From Mytilisepta virgata (lineage: Eukaryota; Mollusca; Bivalvia; Mytilida; Mytilidae), in contig CM051517.1 in the NCBI GenBank assembly GCA_028015205.1, positions 40,125,135 through 40,189,134 of the forward strand: a DNA stretch of 64,000 bases, in the 5' to 3' direction. Positions 23,643 through 36,620 of the stretch are shown in pieces. The notes below the pieces were generated by a model, which worked only from the letters and a program-made list of their open reading frames with translations, did not search any database and was not told the origin of the DNA. The first letter of the stretch is position 1; every line of letters starts with the position of its first letter. Both the position numbers and the translations under genes were made by a program.

Positions 23643-25544
23643 AATAATGAAGTAATTTTACATGTACATTTAATTTGCAGGAAATAATACAGTTCAATGA
23701 TATTTCAGGTAAACACGACCTCTTAATGCCATATGTAAAAGTTATTTTTGCTCCATTACAAGTAATGGGACCGCTTTGTAGCTCCGCTGAGTCAAAAGTC
23801 ACAGGAGCTACATTTTTGTAGCTACATGGCTGCCAGAGGCAGAGCCCATCTTTGATTTTGATTTGCTACATTATGAAATGTTTTGAAACTTTGCAGAATT
23901 GATGACAACAATACCCTCTACAAAAGGTCTACTTTTGATTGAGAATCTGATCAACCAATGCGTACGGCTGCTCAAAATTTCCATCAAAATCAATCATATG
24001 AGAATGGACTTTTTAGCTCACCCGGCCCAAAGGGCCATGTGAACTTTTGTCATTACTTGGCGTCCGTCTGTCTGTAAACTTTTTAATTTTGATCTTCTCT
24101 GAAACCTCTAGGCCAAATGAACTGAACTTGGCGTGAAGCATCTATGGAAAGACCTTTATAAAGTTTCCATATTTCGTTCCGGTCGGACCACTAATATGGC
24201 TGCCATGATGAATTTTATTTCTGATTGGTAAAAATTTCAAAAATCTTCTCCTCTGAAACCGCAAATACAACTGAACTGTAACTTGGTATGAAATTATAGT
24301 TTGCATATTTCGTTCCGCTCAGACAACTAATACAGCCGCCATGATGAATTCTTATTTTTGCTTGGACAAATTTTTAGAATCTTCTCTAAATCCCCTAAGC
24401 CAAATGAGCTTAAAATTGGTATGAAGTATCCATGGAAGGACCTTTATATATTTGCATATTTTGTTCTGGTCAGAGAACTTATATGGCTGTCATGATGAAT
24501 TCTTATTTCTGATTGGTCAAAATTTCAAAAATAAAATTTTCTGAAACCACAAAGCCAAATGAGCTGTAACTTGGTATGAAGCATCTGTGGAAGGACCTTT
24601 ATAAAGTTTGCTTATTTTATCCTGGTTGGACAGTTAATTTGCCAGCTATGATGAAGTCTTATTTTTGATTGGTAAGAATTTCAAAAATCTCCTCTGAAAC
24701 CATATTGTCAAATTCACTGATATTTGGTATGAAACATCTATGGAAGGTCCATTACAATTTTCACTTGAATAAAATGGATTGATCGTGGGACTGTCAGGTG
24801 AGCTATACAGGCCCAATTCTCTTGATCCTCTTGTTTGTCATTTGCTCATGAACTAATGGGCAGGCTGTAACCAAAGTGGGCAAGACTGATACAATGATCC
24901 ACCTTTTTTTAGGTCAAAGGTCAAATATCTAGGTCACTTTGACATTTTACATTTCTTTAACAGAATACAAAAGAGCTTACATTTTCAAATGGCTTTATAA
25001 AAGCCAAGTGAGCGATACAGGCTCAAGTGAGCCTCTACTTTTGATTGATGTTCCTCATTGATAAGTCAATAATATCCATTGATCCCTTGAAAGAAAAAAT
25101 TCTAATAAAATTTTTATTCTCATTATAAAAAAATAATGCTTTAATAGAAAACTGATGGATTAGGATATTTACGTTATTGAATTATTTGGTTGATTATGGA
25201 TTGCATGTATGGAACATTTAATGGTGGAAGGTGGGGGGGGGGGGGGGTCTTTTTAAAAGTTGACTCTTTACAAAAGTACTGATAGAGATAATATTTAACA
25301 TTTATCTTCAACATAAAACAACATGTCTACAATACAAACAAAAAATATCATAATCAAAGTTTGATACTGCTACATGTAACCCCCTTCACACTCAGGAAAA
25401 CATGAGGTCATAAATATTTTGTACTTGACCTACGATGTCTCAAGCTTTATATTTATGTAAACCAAATAGACTTTTTGGCTCCCTTTGATTTTGGCTGGAT
25501 GAGTGACTGTATTTTAAAGTGATTAAAATTTCTTACTTCAATAG

Positions 25545-28500
25545 ATGGCAAAAATAATAACGCAAGAAACATTTGATGATGTTGTCAAAGAAAATATGGT
25601 TGAGTTTGGAATGGATGCACAAGAGGCAATCGATGACACAGTCCAGCAGTTTGAGTCACAGGTTTGTAATATATAAGCAAAAGACAAGTACATGTATCTT
25701 ATATAATAGATGAATAATGGTTGTCTATTTTGTTCCTTCCATTTATTGGTCATAATTAAAAATCTCCTCAATGCAATTTTATAAGAATGTTTATATGGAT
25801 AATACATTTACATGTGGATACATTCATTGTAACCGACATCTGGCAGATACATTCTATGAAGTGCAGGAATTTCAATTAGAATTTAATTTTTTGAGAGTCT
25901 AGAATCAGTACATGCATGTCAACAACAAAAGAAAAACCAAAATCAATTGAAATAACCCTGCATCTATCAAACTTGGTGCGTCCAAGCCTAAATATGAGGA
26001 GTTTAGGTCTCACCAAATATGTTATCATAAAACTGTGGAGTTGTTGGCCCTATAATAAAAAAATTACATGTACATGTAATTATACCGTAGACTAGTTTTC
26101 ATTTACAACCCATTTTAAATTAGAATAAGATAAAATTAAGTACATGTACATTAGTTCATTATTTGGTGCTGCCATGGAAGTTATTGTAAAATAGAAAAAT
26201 TTTTTGTTTTGGAATTGCTTAGTTAACGAAAAACCAAGCTCTCCTCTATAGTATATAATCTGATGTTAAAATTACATGCGCAGAGTCCATCAAAATTTAA
26301 ATGGATTTCCTACATAAAATCCATTTTTGATAAATATGGACTCAGCTTTATTTGGAACGATCAAATTTCCATAGACAAATTGTTGTTAAAAAATATGATT
26401 AAACAAAGTCTAGAGGATCAATTTATTCAAAACTGGTTCGCACAGTTAAATAATTCTTCACGTGGTGAATTCTACTCTCTATTCAAAGAAGAATTCAAAC
26501 TTGAGTCTTATTTACTGAAACTTAGCAGGAGTGAGAGAATTCATATTTCAAAACTCTGATGTTCAAACTTACAGTTTCCTATAGAAACTGGTAGATGGAT
26601 GGGCATACCTAGACAAGAGAGAATATGTCATCTTTGTAATAACAGGTTGAGCGACGAATTCCACTATCTTTTCATCTACAACCATCCCAAAATCACTAAT
26701 ATTCGAACAAAATATATACCGAGATATTATCTAAATAACCCTTCTGTATTTAATTTAAAAATATTATTATCTTATTGTCATGTTCAGTTATATAGAAACC
26801 TTTCCATATTTCTAAAGAAAGTGTCAAATTATTTTTGAGTTTTATATCCCGGTGTACTCGACTGTCATATCACTCTGTATTGAATTTGTGTATACCTGTC
26901 TGTCATCTGATCCATGTCCTCTTGTACACGGTTGTGTAAAGTATTTGTTATTGTTGATAGAAATTGGTTTGTACATGATTAAAAAGAAACACGTCTTGAA
27001 CAATTTGGTGTCATAGTATTTTTTTCTTAGAAATTTGGCATTCTAATTACATATTTTGTTCAAAATAACATGAACAGAACTGATCAGTAGTTATCTTACA
27101 ATGTATATATAAATTAAAGTATTTATGATATTAAGTCAATAAAGGAAATAATTTTCTGTTAAACAATATTATAAGAGATTTTCTCAAATTAATTTAGAAA
27201 AGTTACCCTTATTTGAAAAACTGTTTTAGCTTTGAAAGTGAAGTACAATGTTTTACAGTACATTGCATGTCTGGATACATCCTTTAATTAGCAACGTACT
27301 AGGGACCGTCTTGATACTGCAGTGGGGTGTGAGATTTGTCTCTGTGACTATCAGATAGAGACAGCAATAAAAGCACTGTTAATTTGCTTAAATTTTTATC
27401 ATGTATACATGTACATGTGTATTTAGGTATTCTGTCTGAAGAATACATCTCTTCTTTCATATAATACAGTCATGAATATTAATACTTTTTTTTCTATGAA
27501 AACTATTATCTTCTGTTTTTCAGGGTGTTAATTTAGCTAATATTGTGAAAGATTCCAGTCTTTACAGTGAAGGCGGTGAAAAAATTGAGCATCCTGTAAT
27601 TGCAGCTATAAAGCAATTGAAAATTTCTGTAGATAAGTCTGAAAGAGGGGAGATTACTGAGGCTATTCACAAATTAAAATCTGAATGTGACATTGATTTA
27701 GCCAGGCGGTGTATGGCGGGCAAAAATGATGCTTACAAAGTATTAATGGAGGCAGTACTCAAAAACAAAACCGACAATGATTTATTGAAAGAAATATTCA
27801 TTGGACTGATCTCATTGACAAATGGACAGCCTGATGTGCTTGATGACGAAGGCGGTTCATTTCTTGTTGAAAATTTGACAAAAAATATTGATGACAAAGA
27901 CCTGTTAGTTATAACATTAAAGCTTATAAGGAATACATGTACAAAACATGAATCAAACAGACAAATGTTTGTTAAGAAAAAACTTATAACACAATTAGTC
28001 AATATTTTAATTGTTCACAAATCAGAACCAGCTGTTGTGATAGAAGCATGTGGTCTTTTGAGATGTCTTACATATGATGATGACATTAGAGTGCCATTTG
28101 GACAAGCACATGAACATGCTAAAATGATAGTCAGTGAAGGAAATTGTCTGAAAATGTTACTGGAATTATGTGAAGGTAAATCACAAAAACTTGAAAATAG
28201 TGAAAATGTTTCTTAATATTGAATTGTTTGTCAAAGCAAAATACATAAGTATGAATATGGTTTTAGTTTACTTAAAACATAGCTATTCGGTGGTTCTTTT
28301 TGGCACATACATGTTATACATGTAGTCTCTCTTCTGTCTATAAATAAGTAGTTTCTAAGCAAACATAATAAATAAAAAATGTTTGTTTCTTGGATAACAT
28401 CAAACATAATAAATCTTGTGTTGCTTAGGATCTAGAGCAATCAATGCTTATGTAAAATGTAATATATCTAAGAAAAGTATAACATTTCTGTATTTCAGTT

Positions 28501-31401
28501 TACATTTTACATCAAAAAGAAGTTCAATTTTCCATTTATTAAGGATGTGATCACAAATTGATAAAATGTCCTCATGATCAAAACCATATAATCATATTAT
28601 TATTATTGCTACCTCAATAGCCACCAGTTTGGGAGCAATGTTTGTATTCATTTCAATGATTTATAGCTTAGGCTGAAAATATGAAGTCCAAAATAACAAA
28701 ACAAAACATACAGCAGATTTAAATATCAAAATAATCTAATAGGGAGAACAAAAATGAAAACATTAAAAGGCAGACCTATGTATGAAAGAGATATTCCTTA
28801 GTTTCTTCATTTAATAACAGTAAAATTGTGAGTATCAGTTGAATGTATTTAATGATCTATATTGAGAAGCTGTGTTTGTTACAGAGTACTCCAGTAATAC
28901 CAATGTTCTGAGTGAATTGTTTGCCACATTGAGTGTTCTTGTTGTCAGAGATGAATTTTGTAAAGCAGTTATGGATATGGGTGGTTTAGATTTTATCTTA
29001 AAAGCATTTCAGAATAACATAGCAGTAAAGGTATGTAGGTTTTATATTTAATCCTGTACAGATGCATTTTAATTCTAAACATTCAACAGTTTCTCCATAT
29101 ATAATGTAATGAAGCTACTTTGAGAGTTTTGAAAAAAGGCATTGATTTCACCTTTATATCAAAATAATATGGGGTAGGTTTCAAATAGACAGTAGCATAG
29201 TAGTAGGTTGATGACTATTAGGTTTTTTCCTGCCATGATTAGCAACAACCTACACAAGAGGATCACTGCAGAGCATCTAAAATAATAGTCTCAAAATTCA
29301 ACTTTAGTCACAAAAATAAATAAAATACAGCATTCCATACAGAAAACATTTAACAACGAGAAGGTAAGAGAGAATGTTTCAAAATACAAGGTCCTGTAAG
29401 AAGATTCACTATCATCTGTGGACAGTGAATGGGAATATTGCTTCTTGACCAATTAGTAGTGCTTTGTTTTGAGCTTTATGTATTCCCATGGTACAACATA
29501 AAATGAAATGAGAAAATGACCGAATTAGGTATCAGGTAGGAGGAAATTAACAAATAAATGCTGAAACTATTAAACAGGTGCTCAGTTTGTCTTAAAATTG
29601 TCCAAATTAGACATTTTATAGTTAAAAGAGTTTTGATATTGAAACTGCACTCGTCTACTTTTATTTTGATATGAGAAATAGAAAGTTTTCCAAAATGTCT
29701 GTATTACAAATACTATATTGGTATCATATTATAAGATATGTATGAACAAGTAAGGAACATTTTCATATTTTTTTTTTTAAATATTAGCTACTAGTAATCA
29801 GAAAAATGATTTCAAATGGAAAATGAAACTCGACAAGAACAGTTGTCAAGTTACTTTTAAAGGGTAAGGTGGGTAAATAACTTTGAGTAAAATTTGTCTA
29901 TGATGATATAAATTATTTTGTGTTAAAAGTATATGTGATGTTGAGTTTTCTTTTTAGGCATGAGTATCGTGAGAAAACTCTCAATACGATAAGCATCATG
30001 ATATTTACCCATAATACCAATATATCACAAAACATGGGTTATTTACTTTGTCACTCAAAATTTAGTCCCAAATTGGCAAATGAACAATCTTTGTAAAAAA
30101 CAGCAATTTTACTCTGAAAAGTTACAATTAAAAAATCTATTCATAGCTGTAATTAATAAAATGAAAGAAGTGTTGCCATGTTGAAATTTTTAACACATGA
30201 AACTGGTACCTGAGACTAATGTCAATGCAACAGAAATTTTTCCTGCCAGAAAACCAGAAACCAATTTGAGGATTCTAAAATTTAACTGGAAATGTATCAC
30301 GATTCTGAAGTGACGATACGATCTGTGTATCATTGCACCCCTAATTCTTTAAAATTTTCTATATTCAGCTGTTTTTTTTTTTACATTTTTCAGGGAATTG
30401 TGAAACAAGCACTTGGTTTAATTAAAGCCTTGGCTGGTAATGATGAGGTCAAGGTCGCTGTTGTATCCAAAGGTGGAATAGAATTAATTCTGGCTGCCAT
30501 GACACAACACCAAGCAAATTCTGCCATAGCTGAGTTAGGATGTGGTAATATTACCACAATAGTTCTCCGTAACCCTCCACATTGTGCCAAGGTCATAGAA
30601 TGTCAAGGTCACCAGGTCATTATACAGGCAATGAAAATTCATACAAAGGAAGAATCTGTTCAGGTATATAAAAAAATATAAAGGTAATGGAATGTCAACT
30701 TTTCATTGGATATTTAACATAGTACATGTATTCCTGAATATAAACAGTTATACAGAAATTGAATGGTTTCACCCCTTCAGAAACCAGCTATTCCTCCAGC
30801 TATACCAGTTTTAAAAGTTTTGGTTATTCCATAAATTTATTCCAAGAAATGCATTCAGAGTTTTATGTTATTACTAGGTAATATTAATGTTAGTACAAAA
30901 CAACAAAATTCAGCATCAGTGAGACAACATTTTCACTTAACAACTATGATGAGTCAATGAAAATAAATGAATCCATAGTATTGTCAGATGACATGAAAAC
31001 AAATTTTCTTTAGCTGAAATAACAGTTTATATAAGGTATTTAGTCATTTTCTATGCACATTCAAAACTGTTCACTTTTAAAACATATATTTAATTTTAAA
31101 ATGTTTGGTCTGATAACTATGTAACATTGTGAAGGAGTCATCCGATTTAAATTTGTTTCTATAATTATAATATTTTTCTTTTTTGTAGAAACAAGGCTGC
31201 ATGGCACTGAGAAACTTGGTGGCAAGAACAAGAGAATATTGTGAACCTATATTAGAACTAGGAGCAGAGACATTGATAAATACTGCACGTACAAATCATA
31301 AGATATGTAATGATGAAGCTAAAGCTGCACTTAGAGATCTGGGTTGTCATGTAGAACTGAAAGAATTATGGAAAGGAGAGAAAGGAGAATTAGCATATTA
31401 A
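25545..31401 (+). CDS. ARMC6: ARMC6, armadillo repeat-containing protein 6, copy 2 (five exons, complete)
   Basis: Exons 25545-25661, 27524-28175, 28885-29030, 30394-30663 and 31189-31401 join in phase into 465 codons plus stop. Exon lengths 2 to 4 equal those of copy 1 (652, 146 and 270 bases), and splice phases are identical. This copy keeps residues that agree with human ARMC6 where copy 1 differs: AGNDEVK (copy 1 has C), LAAMTQH (copy 1 S), NTARTNHK (copy 1 L), and an ELW motif near the C-terminus that copy 1 has deleted. By that test it is the more conservative copy, except in GVNLANIV, where copy 1 keeps the D. Its introns share most of their length with copy 1 but differ by several insertions and deletions of about 200 bases, including 25712-25960 and 29120-29347. 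Confidence 0.93.
26263..26958 (+). pseudogene. LINE fragment, C-terminal end of ORF2, in ARMC6 copy 2 intron 1
   Basis: Counterpart of 9389-10128. It keeps a longer frame ([20 protein letters not shown]) but has a stop after KLRCSN-equivalent sequence (TGA at 26557-26559). The CHLC...H box is retained at about 26625-26680. Confidence 0.75.
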
Positions 31402-31435
31402 TATTTTATATCACATTTATTTATAATTCATTAAA

Positions 31436-31441
31436 AATAAA
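31436..31441 (+). promoter_or_regulatory. poly(A) signal of ARMC6 copy 2
   Basis: AATAAA 35 bases after the stop codon, matching copy 1. Confidence 0.6.
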
Positions 31442-31849
31442 TCATCTACTACAAAGTTTTTTAAATTATTGTATGGGAGATATGTGTCATAGTGTTTTTA
31501 TTACCTGCGTCACCAACAGTGGAAGCAGGTTTAGTAACCACTTGATTCCGTCCATCACGCTTAGGGTTACATACTTTGTGTAATCTGAAACTCGGACTGT
31601 ATTGAACCAATATTTTTCAAACTTTGCATAATGTTTATATACATATTGAAGATGTGCACCTCCTATTTGGGACAAATTTGGCATACTCAGAACGGGAAAA
31701 TGAAGTAAAATGAATACGAAGCCAGTTTTTTTGTACTGGACTGACATTAAGGATGTTGGTTGCTCAGTTGCAAAATAACAAGCTTTTCATAACACTGGTA
31801 AATATTGATAGTGGATTAATAAAGGAACTAAAAGAGCGGAAAAAAATTA

Positions 31850-33850
31850 TATGTCTGTGTGCTTGTTTTTTTTAGATATAAGTGATTGAAAATTTGGCAG
31901 GAAAAATATGCTCTCTTCATTTTACATAGCTTTATCATTGACAAGTTTTATTTCTCAAAAACCATTAAATAATAACAAGGATTTTATAAGATTTTTACAA
32001 ATGGCTTATTATTCTGCATGCAAAAGATTTATGAAAAGAAAAATGGGTGTTAGCGAGAAAAATAATTTATTATTATTTATTATTACTAAGCAGGAAGTCC
32101 TTGATAACCACAAGACCGTTCTTCATTCCTTTGGCATTTCTACAAAGGATGAAGAAATGGACCTTCCTGCTCTTTATTGGATTCCTAAACTACATAAGAA
32201 TCCGTTTAAACAAAGGTACATTGCTGGGTCAGCTAATTGCTCTACAAAACCTCTTTCAAAGATTTTAACATCCATATTGACATGTGTTAAAGAGGGCCTT
32301 CAGAATTACTGTGAAACATCATATTCCACCAGTGGCGTCAATCAGATGTGGATTCTTAAAAACTCCAAAAATTTACTTCAATATCTAAAATCAAAATCTT
32401 TGGCTACATGCAACAGCATAAAAACTTTCGACTTCTCTACACTCTACACTACCATACCACATTCTCAATTAAAAGATCGCTTAAAGCAACTAGTTCATCA
32501 ATGTTTTTTCAAGAAAAATGGGACACGCAGGTATAAATTCCTTGTTCTAGGTAGAGAAAAGTCTTATTTCGTGAAGAACCACTCTGATTCTGACAAAAAG
32601 TATTCTGAAGATGAAATTACAAACATGTTAGATTTTCTCATAGACAACATATTCGTTGAATTTGGCGGTCTAATTTTTCAACAAACAATCGGCATTCCAA
32701 TGGGAACCAACTGTGCTCCTCTCCTCGCCGATCTGTTTCTGTACTCATATGAAGCGGACTTCATTCAAGGGTTACTACATGAAAACAAAAAGAAACTAGC
32801 CCAATCCTTTAATTTCACTTTTCGTTATATAGATGATGTGTTGTCGTTAAATAACGACAAATTCCAAGACTTTCTACATCTTATCTACCCCAGTGAGCTT
32901 GAAATTAAGGATACTACAGATACACCAAAGTCCGCTTCATATTTGGATTTATTTCTTGAAATAGACTATGAGGGACGTTTGAAGACAAAACTTTATGACA
33001 AACGTGATGACTTCAACTTTCCTATTGTTAATTTTCCCTTCTTGAGTAGCAATATACCAGCATCGCCTGCATATGGCGTCTACGTTTCTCAGCTTATCCG
33101 ATTTTCAAGGGCATGCGTGAGTTACCCTGACTTTCGACAAAGAGGATTACTGCTGTCACAAAAGCTTCTTAACCAGGGTTTTATCAGGGATAAGTTGATG
33201 TCATCACTTAAGAAATTTTACGGTCGTCATCATGAATTGATTGACCATTACAGTGTTCCAATATCTAAGATGATGTTGGACCTGTTCCCACTGTCGTAAC
33301 CTTTCATGTGACCCCTACGATTTGTGACTTCCACCGGATTGACCTTGTTGAACTTCACGACGGGTGCCGTATACGGAGCAGGAACTGCTTACCCTTCCGG
33401 AGCACCTGGGTTCACTCCTGGTTTTTATAGGAGTTCGTGTTGTTCATTGTTTTTAGTTTTCTGTGTTTATTTGTTGTGCTTGTGGTTGTTCGTTTGTCTT
33501 CCCGGGTTTGTCTGTCCAATGGATTACGTTTTTTTGATTGCTCCTTAGGTATATTTGTCCTTTTTATAGCATTCATATGGATAAAACCAGATGATTCTGA
33601 ACATCTGATTAAAATTCCAAAACATGAGAAGGGAAAATCCTTAAGAGCCAATATTTAACACACTGGCTCACAAGGTACAGTCAAAAGGAAAAGATGTTAA
33701 CCTACCTGAGAATATTATTTGTGAGTCGACCGGTCTCTGCTCTTAATCCAAAATGCCACCTGCTTATCAGTTGGAAACTTACTTGGTTTGACAAACAAAC
33801 ATTCACAATCAAAGCAAACATGCTACCAAATGAACAATGAGGCAGTTCTC
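31850..33850 (+). mobile_element. reverse-transcriptase retroelement insertion, private to copy 2
   Basis: The flanks (AATAAAGGAACTAAAAGA left, TGTTCTCTT..TATATAAAC right) are contiguous at about 14890-14925 in copy 1, so the whole stretch was added to copy 2 or lost from copy 1. It contains the RT frame 31908-33299, then a conserved non-coding tail to about 33560. About 290 further bases (to 33850) may belong to another repeat. Confidence 0.7.
31908..33299 (+). CDS. reverse transcriptase, Penelope-like (intact RT domain, N-terminally short)
   Basis: A 463-codon uninterrupted frame. Order of motifs: IPKLHKN (about residues 92-98), FDFSTLYTTIP (motif A, 174-184), IGIPMGTNCAPLLAD (motif B, 261-275), FRYIDDV (catalytic motif C, 305-311) and SYLDL (motif D, 344-348). 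The PKLHK box upstream of motif A is characteristic of Penelope-like elements. The C-terminal part continues through SQLIRFSRAC and LKKFYGRHHELIDHY without a GIY-YIG endonuclease domain. The N-terminal finger region seems missing, so the copy is probably 5'-truncated, although its catalytic core is intact. Clade assignment is inference. Confidence 0.75.
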   Translation: MLSSFYIALSLTSFISQKPLNNNKDFIRFLQMAYYSACKRFMKRKMGVSEKNNLLLFIITKQEVLDNHKTVLHSFGISTKDEEMDLPALYWIPKLHKNPFKQRYIAGSANCSTKPLSKILTSILTCVKEGLQNYCETSYSTSGVNQMWILKNSKNLLQYLKSKSLATCNSIKTFDFSTLYTTIPHSQLKDRLKQLVHQCFFKKNGTRRYKFLVLGREKSYFVKNHSDSDKKYSEDEITNMLDFLIDNIFVEFGGLIFQQTIGIPMGTNCAPLLADLFLYSYEADFIQGLLHENKKKLAQSFNFTFRYIDDVLSLNNDKFQDFLHLIYPSELEIKDTTDTPKSASYLDLFLEIDYEGRLKTKLYDKRDDFNFPIVNFPFLSSNIPASPAYGVYVSQLIRFSRACVSYPDFRQRGLLLSQKLLNQGFIRDKLMSSLKKFYGRHHELIDHYSVPISKMMLDLFPLS

Positions 33851-34610
33851 TGTTCTCTTTTATATAAACTATTTTTATTTGGACATATGTATTTTTGTAT
33901 TGGTTTGATCAGAGCAAGAACTAGTCAATACATTGAGAGTGGTGAAATACCATGATGTCCAATATTTCACATGAAAAACAAATGCTTTTCCTCAGGGAAG
34001 TTATGCAACAATAGATTTCACCCACACCATTGCTACACAAACATTGACATTTAGTCATCACACATATGATCTTATGTTTTGGGAAGGGTTTATGCACATG
34101 AGAACTGACCCATACAATACTGGATCATAATACAACAAGCAGTGAACAGTGTTTTTATAGCTGTTCTTCATTTTGAAATTTGAAGTTCAAAAAGTTACCG
34201 TATTCAGTTATACATTTTATGTACTTTTTTACCTCTAGAAATGAAGCTGAGAAAGGGGTGCGTATTATTTAGTACTAAAGGCCCACGAGACTTTTTCTGG
34301 CGACTTTTCGATGTCCGTTCAAGGGAACAACTTGTCAATAATTCATCAATTTGTCTTAAAACTTAGGCATTTTCCTTAAATATCTTTTATTTTAATTGCA
34401 TAAAACATTTATAAAACAAATTGAAAGACTACAACAAAATACGGTAATGCCATATAATACTACTGTACATCTTATTCAACCAAAACATACAATGTTGCTC
34501 CATATGTTTTAGGGAGCAACTTGCTCATAGTATGGCTTGGGTTTATTAAGAAGAAAATGTTCAAAAATATTTTAATACAGTATTAAAATATTATTAACAT
34601 ATATGTATAA

Positions 34611-35060
34611 GTAAAGTCAAGAAATACCAAAGGGATATTCGAAGGAGAGAAAAATCGTAACAACTGACAAACTCCAGAGAACAACGAAGACAAGACCAAA
34701 ACAATACATGCACTACAATTAAAAACTAAAAAACCGGGAGTAGACTCAGGTGCTCCGGAAGAGTAAGCAGTCTCTGCTTCCTGCAGGACACCCGCCATGC
34801 TTCCCATGTCCAATCCGGTATGAGGAAGGGATAATACCAATGGAACAGGTCCATTTTTATTTAGGAAACGGTTTTTTCAAACCTGTCAACCATGTCATGA
34901 TGACGCCCATAAAACTTTAATAAGGATGACTTCAGCTTAGGAGCAACGTACCCATGTCTGACCAACTTTTCTGTCAGGAGCCGGGCTCTGTCCAGAATGT
35001 CAATGTATATCACAAGCTCTGGAATAACGTATGACTTGTGAAATATATACTCCATACGCA
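34611..35060 (-). mobile_element. 5'-truncated retroelement of the same RT superfamily
   Basis: The minus strand encodes only the C-terminal end of the RT (VAPKLKSSLLKFYGRHHDMVD, 34861-35061), then the conserved tail to 34611, ending CCCTTTGGTATTTCTTGAC. Copy 1 has the empty site at about 15662-15670 (ATATGTATAAAATG). Short similar sequence (GTATAA/GCATAA) flanks both ends and may be a target duplication. Confidence 0.7.
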
Positions 35061-35689
35061 TAAAAAATGGACTCTCTCACGATTGATTTCAATCATCAGA
35101 ATGATATTATATCAACAAACTAAATAAATTATGTTGAACTTGCATTGTACAAATTATATCTTGCATATTCTTTGAAAATGTACCTTCTTGACTTCTGGAT
35201 GTGAACTTACTGTAGCTTCATCTTCTTGATAACTTTTGCACTCTCGAACTGATTCACAAGTAATTAAGTTTTAAGTGTAGTCATCATTGTAATTTTATGC
35301 TATGAGGTCATCATTAACAGATTGTAATTTTATGCTATGATAAAGACTTGCTGAGTTGATGGGAGGTTTCTGAAAGAATAGAAAGAAAACTATTTTTTAT
35401 ATGCTACAAAACAGAAGTTTTGTTTAAATAAAATCGGTACCACAATTTCTTTGTTTTCAAAATTAATTGGATAGCAGATCCTTTGTTTTGAAATTTGACA
35501 CAGAGGCAAGTCGAGATTGTTTTTATATGTATATACTAAAAACACAAGAGCGGACACATTAAATGTCTCGTCTGAGTACGCATGTGGACACAGAATAAAC
35601 ACCTGATACAGGGCATTGTAATTCAATGGGAATGTATTATAAGACATATAGATTGTTGTATGCATTTGTCTGAAAAAATCTGATGCTAG

Positions 35690-36620
35690 TCACTTAAGCC
35701 TAAAATTGTGTTCAAGGTCAGCTGATATGTACTAACCAAGAAGTATTTATAGACCAATAAAATAGTCGGTCTATGTATTACATTTGCTGAGAAATGGACA
35801 ATTTAATTGTGACAAATGTAACAAGAGTCACTTCAGCGGGAAATTGAGGTCCAGGTGATGGGGTAACGGGTGTCAGACTGGAATGTATCCACCTAGAAAT
35901 ATCTAAATACCAAATATGACGGGTCTAGGTATTACACATGTTGAAAAATTGAATTAATCGCGAAAATATAATGCAAGTCAATCAATAATGAAATTGAAGT
36001 GAAGGTCGGGTGACAAGTGCTAGACTGGCGTGTACCCTTCAAGAACTATCTGTACACTTAATTTGGTGGGTTTAGGTATTATAGCTGGAGAGAAATGGAC
36101 TTAATTGCGAAAATGTGACGCAAGTCAATCAAGCATAAAATAGACGTGAAGGTCGTGTGACAGATGTCAGACTAACATTTACCACCAAGAACTATCTATA
36201 GATAAAATATGGAGGTTCTAGGTATTACAGTTGCTGAGGAATGGACTTAATCGCGAAAATGTGACGCAAATCAATCAAGCATAAAATAGACGTGAAGGTA
36301 GGGTGACAAGTGTCAGACTAGCGTATTCCCCTCAAGTAATATCTATAGACTTAATGTGGTGCGTCTAGGTATTACAGTTGGAGAGAAATGGACTTAATCG
36401 CGAAAATGTGACGCACATTTTACAAATGTTTATGGAGTCAATGAACCGTGAAAATGAGATCAAAGTCACAAGTCAAGTAGACGGCTGCAAAGTTTATATC
36501 ATATGGTATATGTGAATCAAAGATGTTAGTATCAAGGTTTAAAAAAAGTTTTCGCTGCTGGCGCCCCAAAATCATACCCATATATGTATCTCTCCTTTCG
36601 TGACATTCGTGGCAGGCGAG
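35690..36620 (-). mobile_element. TCTCGCC stem-loop family repeat, duplication copy 2
   Basis: Counterpart of 16040-16950 with the same unit structure, so it predates the duplication. Confidence 0.6.

Noticed and set aside
22557..23644. Overlapping 76-147-codon frames in the 161-bp array as a repeat protein
   Set aside because: Each frame stops within the next unit, and the same text is open only because the unit is repeated. Flanking structure shows a mobile element.
33300..33560. Hammerhead ribozyme, known from Penelope-like elements
   Set aside because: The conserved CTGATGA and GAAA core was not seen in the right arrangement in any of the four tails.
34583..34840. 85-codon frame after the truncated RT as a protein
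   Set aside because: It lies in the conserved retroelement tail; the similar frame at 33324 is better explained by RNA structure and shared ancestry. The coding alternative is noted in the findings.
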